Position numbers and translations under genes: made by a program. This document shows positions 16,655-24,690 of a DNA stretch of 64,000 nucleotides, piece by piece. Each line of letters starts with the position of its first letter. The first letter of the stretch is position 1. The notes beneath the pieces are model-generated. The model made no database searches. It saw only the letters and a program-made list of their open reading frames with translations, and was not told where the DNA came from. This DNA comes from Lachnospiraceae bacterium (GTDB lineage Bacteria > Bacillota > Clostridia > Lachnospirales > Lachnospiraceae): assembly GCA_022796795.1 (NCBI GenBank), contig JAAWJI010000006.1:1-64000 (forward strand), read 5' to 3'.

Positions 16655-17722
16655 TTAATCCCCCGTAGATTCTCTTAAAATCAAATCCGTTTCCACATAC
16701 ATCGTCCGGTAATTCAAAGACGGCTCATTAATCCGGGTTATCAAAAGTTGCACGGCAGAAATCCCCATAGCCTGACTGTGAATATGGACGGTTGTAAGGG
16801 ACGGCGTCACAATTCTTGATTCGGGCGAATCATCAAAGCCACATAAATATACATCCCCGGGAACAGAATAATCCAGAAGTTTCAGAGCCTGCATCACATC
16901 CAGGGCAACTGCGTCATTGGCACAGAGAAAAACATCTGGAAGCTTTTTCATTTTTCGGAATTCCTCCACAAGGTATGCCTGGATTTCTCCCGGATTATAA
17001 TACAAGGCATCCCGCTTGCTTTCCACAAGGCAATATTCCTCCCTGCAGGGAATCCCCGCCGTGTACATGGCGCCCCGATAATTCATATACCGTTCGTAAA
17101 AGGACTGACAATGCATGTATTCCCCTACAAAACCAATCTCTTTTTTACCTCTTCGGATCATTTCTTTAACAAAACGGTAAATTTCTGTCCGATTATCCAT
17201 ATACAGCCGGTCTGCCTCTAAAGGCCGGTCAAACCCATTTGCCGGAGAGTCAATGAGCAGCAGCGGAATGCCCAGCCCACTGAGCATTCTGCAGTATCCA
17301 TGATCAAAGATTTCAATACAGGCAATGCCTGCCGTCCTTTCCGGATTGAAAGAAATCGGGAGCTTCTGTCCTGCTATCTCCTCTCCAATTACCCGGTGCA
17401 TGGTAAGGCTGTAGCCCAGCTGTGCCAATTCTCTCTGAAACTTGTCCAGCATGGTAGAGGCAAAATGAGAATTTCCCAGAAAATCTCCCAGAAAAAGTGC
17501 AATCTCGCTTTTTTCTTTTCCATCAGGAACAGAAGTTGGTTTAGGGAGCTCTGAAATATTCATATAGGAAAACTGTTTATACCCCATCTCCTGAACCTTT
17601 TTCAGAACCTTATCCCGGGTTGCGTCCGCCAGCACTCCTGTATTATTAATTGCTTTTGAAACTGTATTGCGTGAAACACCCAGGGCATCTGCAATATCCT
17701 GGATTGTCACCTTTGAAGCCAT
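16655..17722 (-). CDS. LacI family transcriptional regulator of the fructoside locus
   Basis: 355 residues. The N-terminal HTH reads VTIQDIADALGVSRNTVSKAIN (split here as VTIQDIADALGV and SRNTVSKAIN, residues 5-26). A periplasmic-binding-protein-like effector domain follows, with DVFLCANDAVALDVMQAL and VYLCGFDDSPESRIVTPSLTTV at the C-terminus. It is divergent from the transporter genes and is the obvious candidate to repress them until a fructoside or sucrose is present. AAAGGAG precedes the ATG; its own promoter is at 17752-17780. Confidence 0.9.
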   Translation of the reverse strand: MASKVTIQDIADALGVSRNTVSKAINNTGVLADATRDKVLKKVQEMGYKQFSYMNISELPKPTSVPDGKEKSEIALFLGDFLGNSHFASTMLDKFQRELAQLGYSLTMHRVIGEEIAGQKLPISFNPERTAGIACIEIFDHGYCRMLSGLGIPLLLIDSPANGFDRPLEADRLYMDNRTEIYRFVKEMIRRGKKEIGFVGEYMHCQSFYERYMNYRGAMYTAGIPCREEYCLVESKRDALYYNPGEIQAYLVEEFRKMKKLPDVFLCANDAVALDVMQALKLLDYSVPGDVYLCGFDDSPESRIVTPSLTTVHIHSQAMGISAVQLLITRINEPSLNYRTMYVETDLILRESTGD

Positions 17723-17751
17723 AGTCTTCTCCTTTCTGTTCTTACATATGT

Positions 17752-17780
17752 ATCATATCTCACAGCACAAAATATGTCAA
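17752..17780 (-). promoter_or_regulatory. Promoter of the lacI-yesL operon
   Basis: Minus strand TTGACA (plus 17775-17780), 17 bases, TATGAT (plus 17752-17757); the ATG of lacI is 30 bases downstream. The palindrome 17785-17814 starts five bases upstream of the -35 box, a natural place for autoregulation. Confidence 0.75.
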
Positions 17781-17929
17781 ATGTAAAAATATTAAAAAAT
17801 TTCTTAATATTTTTGTAAGAAGTGTAAAAAATAAATGAACTCTTTATTGTTCAAATGTAAAAAATTATGTTGACAAAATGTAAAAATAGGGATATATTTA
17901 ACACATAAACGCATATCCAATTTTTACAT
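17781..17929. promoter_or_regulatory. Operator-like repeats in the lacI / transporter divergent region
   Basis: A perfect 11-bp inverted repeat AAAAATATTAA (17785-17795) / TTAATATTTTT (17804-17814) lies between the two promoters. TGTAAAAA occurs at 17783, 17823, 17855 and 17880, and in reverse at 17921 (ATTTTTACAT, 17920-17929). The last two copies bracket the -10 region and start point of the transporter promoter. These are the best candidates for LacI-family binding sites, though they lack the central CG usual for that family. Confidence 0.5.
17870..17898 (+). promoter_or_regulatory. Promoter of the sugar transporter operon
   Basis: TTGACA (17870-17875), 17 bases, TATATT (17893-17898). One ATGTAAAAAT copy lies in the spacer and the reverse copy about 20 bases past the -10 box. 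The start codon of the first permease is at 17993. Confidence 0.8.
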
Positions 17930-17992
17930 TTGCACAACATGGCAATTGTGCAACGTAAAAAAATGAACCGGAATGCAAGAAAGGAGGAAAAA

Positions 17993-18955
17993 ATGGCATC
18001 CAATTCTACAACAGTTCCAGCCAGTAAGCAGGAACACAAGCCAAAAAACGCGGAGGGAGGAATACATAGTTTTCTGCTCTATGTAAAGCAGCATTGGGAA
18101 TTATATGTAATCTTCCTTTTGCCGGCATTAGCCCTGACCCTGATCTTTAAGTACATCCCCATGGGCGGCATCTTAATTGCCTTCCAGGATTACAATCCGT
18201 TTCGGGGTATCCTGAAAAGCGATTGGCTAGGGTTCACGTATTTCCAGAGATTTCTCTCCTCTCCGGATTTTATGTCCTATCTGGCTAACACCCTGAAGCT
18301 CAGCGTCTACGGCCTCTTATGGGGGTTCCCGGTACCCATTATTCTGGCGTTTTTGCTGAATCGGATTCAAAGCAAGGGGATCAAGAAAAAAATCCAGCTT
18401 GCCCTTTACCTGCCAAACTTTATTTCCGTCATCGTGCTCTGTGGTATTGTAAGAATCTTTCTTTCCGTAACCGGCCCGGTCAACCTTCTGCTTGGCACTC
18501 AGGTCAATTTTATGACCATGCCCGGAGCCTGGAGAACCATCTATATCGCAAGCGGAATCTGGCAGGGAGCCGGATGGGCGTCCATTATGTATACGGCGGC
18601 CCTGGCAAACGCGAGCCAGGATCTGAGAGAGGCAGCCGTACTTGACGGCGCCAACATTCTGCAGCAGATCCGTGTGGTTGAGTGGCCCGCTATCAAGGAT
18701 ATCGTTATCATCCAGTTTATCCTGCAGGCCGGAAATATTATGAGCATCGGTTTTGAAAAGGCCTATGCGTTGCAGACAGACCTGAACCTGGCCAGCTCAG
18801 AAATTATTTCCACCTACGTCTATAAGCAAGGTCTTATCAGCGGTAATTTCAGCTTTTCAACAGCAGTTGGCCTTTTCAACACCATCATCAACGTTATTCT
18901 GCTGGTAAGCGTCAATAAAATTGTAGCAAAGATGAACGACGGACAGGGACTCTAG
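17993..18955 (+). CDS. Sugar ABC transporter permease, LplB type
   Basis: 320 residues from ATG 17993, which has AAGGAGG six bases upstream; 21 upstream in-frame codons are rejected. About six membrane segments, and the EAA loop LREAAVLDGANILQQIRVVEWPAI (about 211-234) that docks the ATPase. The type is COG4209, permeases of oligosaccharide importers in Firmicutes. No ATPase gene lies in this operon, so a shared MsmK-like ATPase elsewhere must power it. It is followed ten bases later by the second permease. Confidence 0.9.
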   Translation: MASNSTTVPASKQEHKPKNAEGGIHSFLLYVKQHWELYVIFLLPALALTLIFKYIPMGGILIAFQDYNPFRGILKSDWLGFTYFQRFLSSPDFMSYLANTLKLSVYGLLWGFPVPIILAFLLNRIQSKGIKKKIQLALYLPNFISVIVLCGIVRIFLSVTGPVNLLLGTQVNFMTMPGAWRTIYIASGIWQGAGWASIMYTAALANASQDLREAAVLDGANILQQIRVVEWPAIKDIVIIQFILQAGNIMSIGFEKAYALQTDLNLASSEIISTYVYKQGLISGNFSFSTAVGLFNTIINVILLVSVNKIVAKMNDGQGL

Positions 18956-18965
18956 GAGGTGCGGG

Positions 18966-19862
18966 ATGAATAAGAAAAAATTTTCCAGCTATGGCACGCA
19001 GGACAAACTGCTTCTAACAGTGGGTTATCTGTTGATCGGCCTGTTTGTACTCTCCATCATCATTCCTGTGATTTATATCATTGTGGCTTCCTTCATGGAT
19101 CCCATAACCCTGCAGAATAAAGGAATTACTTTTGATTTTAGCAAGTGGACCCTGACGGCCTACGAGCGGGTAATCTCCAATGCACAAATCTGGGTGGGCT
19201 TTAAAAATGCTGTAGTCTACTCCATTGTATTTACTGTTGTATCCGTAGGCGTGACTCTTCTGGCGGCCTATCCCATGTCCAGGGCTGATTTTAAAGGAAG
19301 AGGATTCTTCAATGTTATTTTCATGATTACCATGTTCTTCGGCGGCGGTCTGGTTCCCACTTACCTGCTGATCGGAAACCTGGGACTTTTGGACAGCATG
19401 TGGGCCATCATCCTTCCCGGTGCGTTCAGTGTGTGGAATATGACCATTGCCAGGACTTACTACCGTGGAATTCCCGCAGAGCTTCATGAGGCGGCGGATG
19501 TAGACGGAGCCAACGAAATCGTCTATTTCTTTAAAATCCTGCTTCCCGTATGTACGCCGGTTATTGCAGTGCTGGCTCTGTGGCAGTTTGTCGCCATGTG
19601 GAACAGCTACTTTGACGCCATGATCTATTTGAATGATTCTGCAAAGCAGCCCCTGCAGCTGGTTCTGCGTTCCATCCTGATTCAGAGTCAGCCGGAACCA
19701 GGCATGATTTCCGATATACAAAGCACAGCCCAGCGTGCGCAGCTTGCGGAACTTCTAAAATATGCTACAATTATTATCTCCAGCCTTCCGCTTTTAGTGA
19801 TGTACCCGTTCTTCCAGAAATATTTTGACAGCGGCATCATGGCGGGTTCTGTGAAAGGCTGA
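18966..19862 (+). CDS. Sugar ABC transporter permease, LplC/YtcP type
   Basis: 298 residues, about six membrane segments, with the EAA loop as LHEAADVDGANEIVYFFKI and the COG0395-type C-terminus ending in KYFDSGIMAGSVKG, typical of this family. AGGAGG is present eight bases upstream. It pairs with the permease upstream and the binding protein immediately downstream. Confidence 0.92.
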   Translation: MNKKKFSSYGTQDKLLLTVGYLLIGLFVLSIIIPVIYIIVASFMDPITLQNKGITFDFSKWTLTAYERVISNAQIWVGFKNAVVYSIVFTVVSVGVTLLAAYPMSRADFKGRGFFNVIFMITMFFGGGLVPTYLLIGNLGLLDSMWAIILPGAFSVWNMTIARTYYRGIPAELHEAADVDGANEIVYFFKILLPVCTPVIAVLALWQFVAMWNSYFDAMIYLNDSAKQPLQLVLRSILIQSQPEPGMISDIQSTAQRAQLAELLKYATIIISSLPLLVMYPFFQKYFDSGIMAGSVKG

Positions 19863-19885
19863 TGGACGTGAAAAGGAGCAAGGAT

Positions 19886-21553
19886 ATGAAAAAAGAATTT
19901 ATAAAGCGCACCGCTGTACTTGTTCTGGCCATGGGAATGGCAATTCCCCAGCTGGCATGCGGACGAAGCGTCTCTTCCCTGAATACAGGCGAAGAAATGC
20001 AGGTGGTAGATCCCGCCACTTTGCAGTTCCCTCTGGCCGAAAAAAAGACTCTGACTGGAATGATCAGCTATCCCGCCAATACGGAGTCCAATCCCAACAA
20101 CCGGACGATTTTTAAGAGACTTCAGGAGGCCACCAACGTGGAAATTGACTGGATGGCCATTCAGTCCGATCAGTGGGGAGACAAGATTGCCCTCAATATG
20201 TCCAACCCCAATCTTTTGACAGACTTTGTATTTACTGCCAATTTCAGCGACAGCGACCTTCTGCGGTATGCCAACTATGGAGCTATTATCCCCCTGGAGG
20301 AATACATTGACGCTTATATGCCAAATTTATGCTCTGTTTTCGAGAAATATCCAGAGTACCGGAAAATGAGCACAAGCGTGGATGGTCACATCTGGGCTCT
20401 TCCCTGGATCGAGCAGCTTGGCGCCGACAAAACAGCTATCCAGACAGTCAGCGAAATGAGCTTTATCAATAAGAAATGGCTGGACTTTTTAGGACTTGAA
20501 ATTCCCACTACCGTGGACGAATTTGAACAGACACTGCTTGCCTTTAAGGAGCATGCATCAGAACTTCAGCAGGAATTCCATATTGAGGGAAGCATTATTC
20601 CCATGTCCTGCATCGTCAATGACGGAAGCCAGGATTTGGCCCTTCTAATTAATGGCTTTGGCGAGGGATATGGGGACGGAGACCAGGGACGGCATATTGC
20701 GGTTACTGACTCCCTGGAGGTCATCTGCACAGCAACTCAGCAGGGGTTCCGCGACGGAATGGAATGGCTGCACAAGCTCTATGAGCAGGATCTTATCGAT
20801 CCGGAAGCTTTCACCCAGGAATGGTCCACCTATGTGGCAAAAGGAAAATCCGGCCGCTATGGCGTTTGCTTCAGCTGGGATGTGGGCAATGTTGACAATA
20901 TCGTAGACTGGGTTCCCCTTCCGGCTCTGACTGCAGACACAAGGAACATCACTCCTGAAAACGGCTCTTACACAAGCGGATACGACAGGGGACGCTGTGT
21001 GGTAACAGCAGTGGCCAGAGAACCTGCGCTGGTATGCGCATGGCTGGATCAAATGTACGCCCCCTTGCAGTCTCCTCAGAACAACTGGGGCACCTATGGA
21101 GAAGACGACGATTTCGATATCTTTGAGATGAGTGTTAACGATGCAGGGGAACCTATGCTGAAACATGCCGCACTGGGGGACGCTTCTCCGGTGGAGGTAC
21201 GGGAGGCGGAATCCGTCAACGGCCCGCTGGCGATCCTGGACGAATATTACGGCGTATATGTCACCTGCCCGGATGACGCTCAGTATCGTCTTGACTGGAT
21301 TGAGGAATCTTTTACGCCGGATATGCACACCGAATATGTATATCCCAACGTGTTTATGAGCCGGGAGGATACAGACAGACTTGCAGTCCTGACTCCTGAC
21401 ATTGCCCGATATATCAATGAATGTCGTTCAAGATGGATCATGAACGGATGCACAGACAATGACTGGAACGAATTCCTGGATAAACTGGATGCCTATGGAT
21501 TAGAGGAATATCTGTCCATCTTCCAGAAGTATCTGGATTCCTTCTACCAATAA
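19886..21553 (+). CDS. Extracellular solute-binding lipoprotein of the sugar ABC transporter
   Basis: 555 residues from ATG 19886 (AAGGAG seven bases before). The signal peptide is MKKEFIKRT plus a hydrophobic stretch, with a lipobox ending LAC at Cys25, so the mature protein is lipid-anchored outside. The size and the order binding protein-after-permeases match the LplA/COG1653 group that binds oligosaccharides. Given the GH32 gene downstream, the ligand is probably sucrose, kestose or another short fructo-oligosaccharide; that is inference from context. Confidence 0.9.
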   Translation: MKKEFIKRTAVLVLAMGMAIPQLACGRSVSSLNTGEEMQVVDPATLQFPLAEKKTLTGMISYPANTESNPNNRTIFKRLQEATNVEIDWMAIQSDQWGDKIALNMSNPNLLTDFVFTANFSDSDLLRYANYGAIIPLEEYIDAYMPNLCSVFEKYPEYRKMSTSVDGHIWALPWIEQLGADKTAIQTVSEMSFINKKWLDFLGLEIPTTVDEFEQTLLAFKEHASELQQEFHIEGSIIPMSCIVNDGSQDLALLINGFGEGYGDGDQGRHIAVTDSLEVICTATQQGFRDGMEWLHKLYEQDLIDPEAFTQEWSTYVAKGKSGRYGVCFSWDVGNVDNIVDWVPLPALTADTRNITPENGSYTSGYDRGRCVVTAVAREPALVCAWLDQMYAPLQSPQNNWGTYGEDDDFDIFEMSVNDAGEPMLKHAALGDASPVEVREAESVNGPLAILDEYYGVYVTCPDDAQYRLDWIEESFTPDMHTEYVYPNVFMSREDTDRLAVLTPDIARYINECRSRWIMNGCTDNDWNEFLDKLDAYGLEEYLSIFQKYLDSFYQ

Positions 21554-21576
21554 ACATTCATAACAGGAGGTTCAAC

Positions 21577-23061
21577 ATGACAACTAGGCTTTTGCAAGAG
21601 GCAAGAACATACGAGGAAACATTCGAAAAAAATATTAAAAGGGAAGAAAGACCGGATTTTCACCTGTCACCCCGCGTGGGCTGGATGAATGATCCCAATG
21701 GTTTTTCCTTTTACGAGGGGGAATACCACCTTTTTTACCAATATTATCCCTATGATTCCCATTGGGGCCTTATGCACTGGGGCCATGCAGTGAGCCGGGA
21801 TCTGCTGCACTGGAAATATCTTCCGGCTGCACTGGCTCCAGATGAAGCCTATGACAAAGACGGATGTTTTTCGGGGAGCGCCATTACGCTCCCTGATGGA
21901 AGACATCTGCTCCTGTATACTGGCGTAGCCAAAGAAACTCTGGAAGACGGAAGCGTCTGCGATGTGCAGCGTCAGTGCATTGCCACCGGCGACGGTTTGA
22001 ACTATGAGAAATATGCCGGGAACCCGGTATTAACAGAAAAAGATCTGCCAGCTGGCTGCAGCCGGATTGATTTTCGCGATCCCAAAGTATGGCAGGGAAA
22101 CGATGGCCGCTACTACGCGGTCATCGGAAACCGGCCTGCGGATGGAAGCGGCCAGGTCTTGCTGTTTCAAAGCTTAGACGGATTTGACTGGAAATTTCTG
22201 AAGGTTTTGTGCCCCAACCAGGGACGCTATGGAAAAATGTGGGAATGCCCGGATTTCTTTGAGCTGGACAAAAAGCAGGTTTTATTGGTAAGTCCCCAGG
22301 ATATGCTTCCCCAAGGCTTTGAATACCATAATGGTAACGGGACGGTCTGCATCATCGGCTCTTACGATGATGCAAGCAAAAGCTTCCAGGAGGAGCACAA
22401 TCAGGCCATTGACTATGGCATTGATTTTTATGCCCCTCAAACTGTTCTCTCCCCGGATGGCAGACGGATCATGATTGGCTGGCTGCAAAACTGGGACGCC
22501 TGCAACCCTTCCACCGTCCAAGCTTCCTGGTTTGGGCAAATGAGCCTGCCCCGGGAGCTTTCCGTAAAAAACGGACGTCTTTACCAGCATCCCATCCGGG
22601 AGCTGGAAAACCTGCACCAAAATGAAGTACGTTACACGGACGTGACCTTTACGGACACTCTGCAGCTAAGCGGCATCCGCGGACGGAAGATTGATATGAC
22701 CTTATCCCTCCGTCCCGTTGACGATTCCAACGTCTATCAGAAATTTGCCCTGCGTTTCGCCCAGGATGGGAATTATCATACAGCCGTCAGCTTCCGGCCC
22801 CATGAGTCCATCCTTAAAATAGACCGCAAATTCTCCGGCTCCAGAAGGGCCGTTATCCATCAGCGCAGAAGTCTTGTAAGGCACCAAAACGGCAGGATTA
22901 AACTGCGGCTGATCCTGGACCGTTTCAGCGCCGAGCTGTTTGTAAACGATGGAGAGCAGGTTCTTTCCGCAACCATCTACACCGACCAGATGGCAGAAGG
23001 GATTTCCTTCTTCAGCAATGGGCTTGTCAATATGGATGTTGTAAAATATGATCTGGTGTGA
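21577..23061 (+). CDS. Glycoside hydrolase family 32 (beta-fructosidase / sucrose hydrolase)
   Basis: 494 residues, five-bladed propeller plus C-terminal beta-sandwich. The three GH32 acidic residues are present: nucleophile Asp39 in WMNDPNG (36-42), the RDP motif in DFRDPKVW, and the acid/base Glu in MWECPDFF. There is no signal peptide, so cleavage occurs inside the cell after import by the upstream transporter. AGGAGG precedes the ATG. No PTS or fructokinase gene is nearby, so free fructose must be phosphorylated elsewhere. Sequence alone does not separate sucrose, sucrose 6-phosphate and FOS specificity; unphosphorylated substrates fit an ABC importer. Confidence 0.93.
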   Translation: MTTRLLQEARTYEETFEKNIKREERPDFHLSPRVGWMNDPNGFSFYEGEYHLFYQYYPYDSHWGLMHWGHAVSRDLLHWKYLPAALAPDEAYDKDGCFSGSAITLPDGRHLLLYTGVAKETLEDGSVCDVQRQCIATGDGLNYEKYAGNPVLTEKDLPAGCSRIDFRDPKVWQGNDGRYYAVIGNRPADGSGQVLLFQSLDGFDWKFLKVLCPNQGRYGKMWECPDFFELDKKQVLLVSPQDMLPQGFEYHNGNGTVCIIGSYDDASKSFQEEHNQAIDYGIDFYAPQTVLSPDGRRIMIGWLQNWDACNPSTVQASWFGQMSLPRELSVKNGRLYQHPIRELENLHQNEVRYTDVTFTDTLQLSGIRGRKIDMTLSLRPVDDSNVYQKFALRFAQDGNYHTAVSFRPHESILKIDRKFSGSRRAVIHQRRSLVRHQNGRIKLRLILDRFSAELFVNDGEQVLSATIYTDQMAEGISFFSNGLVNMDVVKYDLV

Positions 23062-23150
23062 GCGGATCTGTTGGTTCATCCGCAGAGCAGATGTTGCCCC
23101 TGCTTTTTCATATTTCTTCTGCCTGTGGCGCTGCCTTCCCATGGCTTGTA

Positions 23151-23174
23151 AAAAGAGTCCGGCTCGCCGGACTC
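23151..23174 (-). terminator. Terminator of the 23255-23740 gene
   Basis: GAGTCCGGC (23155-23163) and GCCGGACTC (23166-23174) form a GC-rich stem which, read on minus, is followed by TTTTTAC. It lies about 80 bases after the gene's stop. On the plus side a second inverted repeat GCCGA...TCGGC (23179-23200) before TATTTTTA may end the GH32 operon. Confidence 0.65.
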
Positions 23175-23254
23175 TCGCGCCGAAGCGCAGCTGCGTCGGC
23201 AACCGATATTTTTAGCACAAAGTACCCATAGGGATGCCCTAATAAGAGATGCTC

Positions 23255-23740
23255 CTACACAGTAACCGAAAGATCCGGGCTCTCTTCTACGGGGACTACC
23301 TCACCTGTTTTAGTATAAGTTACAGGCTCCTCTGTCGTACCAGCCCCTGTTCCGTCAGCTCCCACATGCTCCAGGCCGGAATTACTCTCCACAGCTGCCT
23401 TTCCTTCCTGGCTTATTTCCACCCTATCTGTATTTGCATTTCTGCTTTCTTCAATTCTCTCCTCCAGCTTCTCCTGTTCTTCCCGACGCTTTTGGATGGC
23501 TTCCTGGCGTTCCAGCTCCGCCTTTTCTTTGGCTGCTTTTGCATCCTCTTCCATACCTTTGTCTGCTACCACCTTATAATCCTCTGCCTGATCTCTCATT
23601 TCATTGGCATACCCAAGGGCTCTCTCCATGGTGGCCGTGTCGCCTTTGTTTCTCGCTTCCTTATAAACTCCCATAGCGGTGTTTGACAAAGTAATACTGG
23701 CACTTGCCCCTACCAGCCCTTCTACTGTCATTGCATGCAT
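23255..23740 (-). CDS. Hypothetical hydrophilic coiled-coil protein
   Basis: 161 residues from ATG 23740 (AAGGAGG seven bases upstream). I do not recognise the family. The N-terminus MHAMTVEGLVGASASITLSN is mildly hydrophobic but not a signal peptide. Residues about 55-105 are almost entirely charged (DAKAAKEKAELERQEAIQ and onward), predicting a coiled coil. The C-terminus is Gly/Thr/Glu-rich and disordered. It is monocistronic with its own terminator. Confidence 0.7.
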   Translation of the reverse strand: MHAMTVEGLVGASASITLSNTAMGVYKEARNKGDTATMERALGYANEMRDQAEDYKVVADKGMEEDAKAAKEKAELERQEAIQKRREEQEKLEERIEESRNANTDRVEISQEGKAAVESNSGLEHVGADGTGAGTTEEPVTYTKTGEVVPVEESPDLSVTV

Positions 23741-23773
23741 CCTGGTGCCTCCTTCCTGATCTTTACCTTGCAA

Positions 23774-24026
23774 ATAAGTTCCATAATGCCTTCCTTTATC
23801 CCTTCGACAGTATAACTGCTCTGTATTAGCTTCATGTCTTAAACGGTCTGTTTGATGTCATATATGGCAGGATCTAAGGGCATCAGGATGGAAATCTGGA
23901 AAATGCCGTTTTGGGCCTCCACATTCCCCCCGTTATACCGGTGTTTTTGTGTGCATAAATAAACACGACAGGTTTTTCTCAAACCTGCCGCTTTTTTAAC
24001 TCGCACCTGATTTTATAGAAAGAAAA
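23774..24026. other. Intergenic stretch with a terminator and a possible tiny ORF
   Basis: CAGGTTT (23969-23975) / AAACCTG (23981-23987) followed by CCGCTTTTTT is a terminator-like hairpin. On minus, GTG 23922 to TAA 23839 encodes 27 residues ending LMPLDPAIYDIKQTV, which looks protein-like but has a poor ribosome site. It may be the tail of a lost gene. Nothing else was found. Confidence 0.35.
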
Positions 24027-24428
24027 TCAATGATTTCCCGCACACCACCTGGCAATCTCTGCAATCAACTCTAGAGGCAAAGGCTTGCTGTATGGAAGCT
24101 GGATAGCTCCCTTGCTGGCCTTGTACTCCCTAAGCCGCCCGGCAAATGCCTCCACAGCCTCCGGACCAGGGTACAGTCCTATGTGCCGCTTGAAAGCCGC
24201 AAATTGGATCAGGTTACGCTCCTTCCAGTAAGTAGGCATACTCCAGGAAATCTTCTCTTTTGCCTCCGGAATACTGGCCTTAATCACGTCATTTACCTGA
24301 CGCAGATAGCTTTGGGCCTCTTCCGGCTGGGCAGCAATGTACTCTTCAATGGTCACCGGCGGTTTCCCGCAATAGTGACTCTGCTCCGTGTTCTTGAAAG
24401 CTCTTCCGCACTTCGGACATATCCACAT
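24027..24428 (-). CDS. DUF1801 (YdhG-like) protein with an N-terminal zinc ribbon
   Basis: 133 residues. MWICPKCGRAF plus HYCGK gives one CxxC and one further Cys/His pair, a small zinc knuckle. The rest (25-133) matches the DUF1801/YdhG fold: IEEYIAAQPEEAQSYLRQV, KISWSMPTYW, KRHIGLYPGPEAVEAF and GAIQLPYSKPLPLELI. Members have been compared with frataxin-like iron chaperones but function is not established. AGGAGG precedes the start; promoter at 24572-24600. Confidence 0.85.
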   Translation of the reverse strand: MWICPKCGRAFKNTEQSHYCGKPPVTIEEYIAAQPEEAQSYLRQVNDVIKASIPEAKEKISWSMPTYWKERNLIQFAAFKRHIGLYPGPEAVEAFAGRLREYKASKGAIQLPYSKPLPLELIAEIARWCAGNH

Positions 24429-24522
24429 AATCCTTCCTCCTGCTTCCGCAAAATTTTCTCCTTCGTCCTCCCTTTGGCCGGCTTGTCAATTCATTTATCC
24501 TGGTAAATGAGATTTGTTCTGG

Positions 24523-24540
24523 CCACTGGACATCCAGTGG
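24523..24540. promoter_or_regulatory. Perfect inverted repeat in the leader of the DUF1801 gene
   Basis: CCACTGGA, CA, TCCAGTGG: an 8-bp perfect dyad with a 2-base centre, about 25-40 bases past the predicted start of transcription. It may be an operator; a hairpin with a 2-base loop would be strained. Confidence 0.45.
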
Positions 24541-24571
24541 GAAAGGACCTGTTGAAAACAAGGTTGATGGT

Positions 24572-24600
24572 ATTTTACCACACCTTATATCATTTTGCAA
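24572..24600 (-). promoter_or_regulatory. Promoter of the DUF1801 gene
   Basis: Minus strand TTGCAA (plus 24595-24600), 17 bases, TAAAAT (plus 24572-24577). Confidence 0.6.
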
Positions 24601-24690
24601 AAAGGACGTCATTCAACCGTCGCTTTTCTGTAATGTACGGCTGTGTAGTCCAAAAGCTCTTGCGGTTTGAAGGTCTTGCGCGTAATGCTT

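Noticed and set aside
24346-24612. 88-codon minus-strand frame over the DUF1801 promoter
   Set aside because: It runs through a good promoter and into the DUF1801 gene in another frame.
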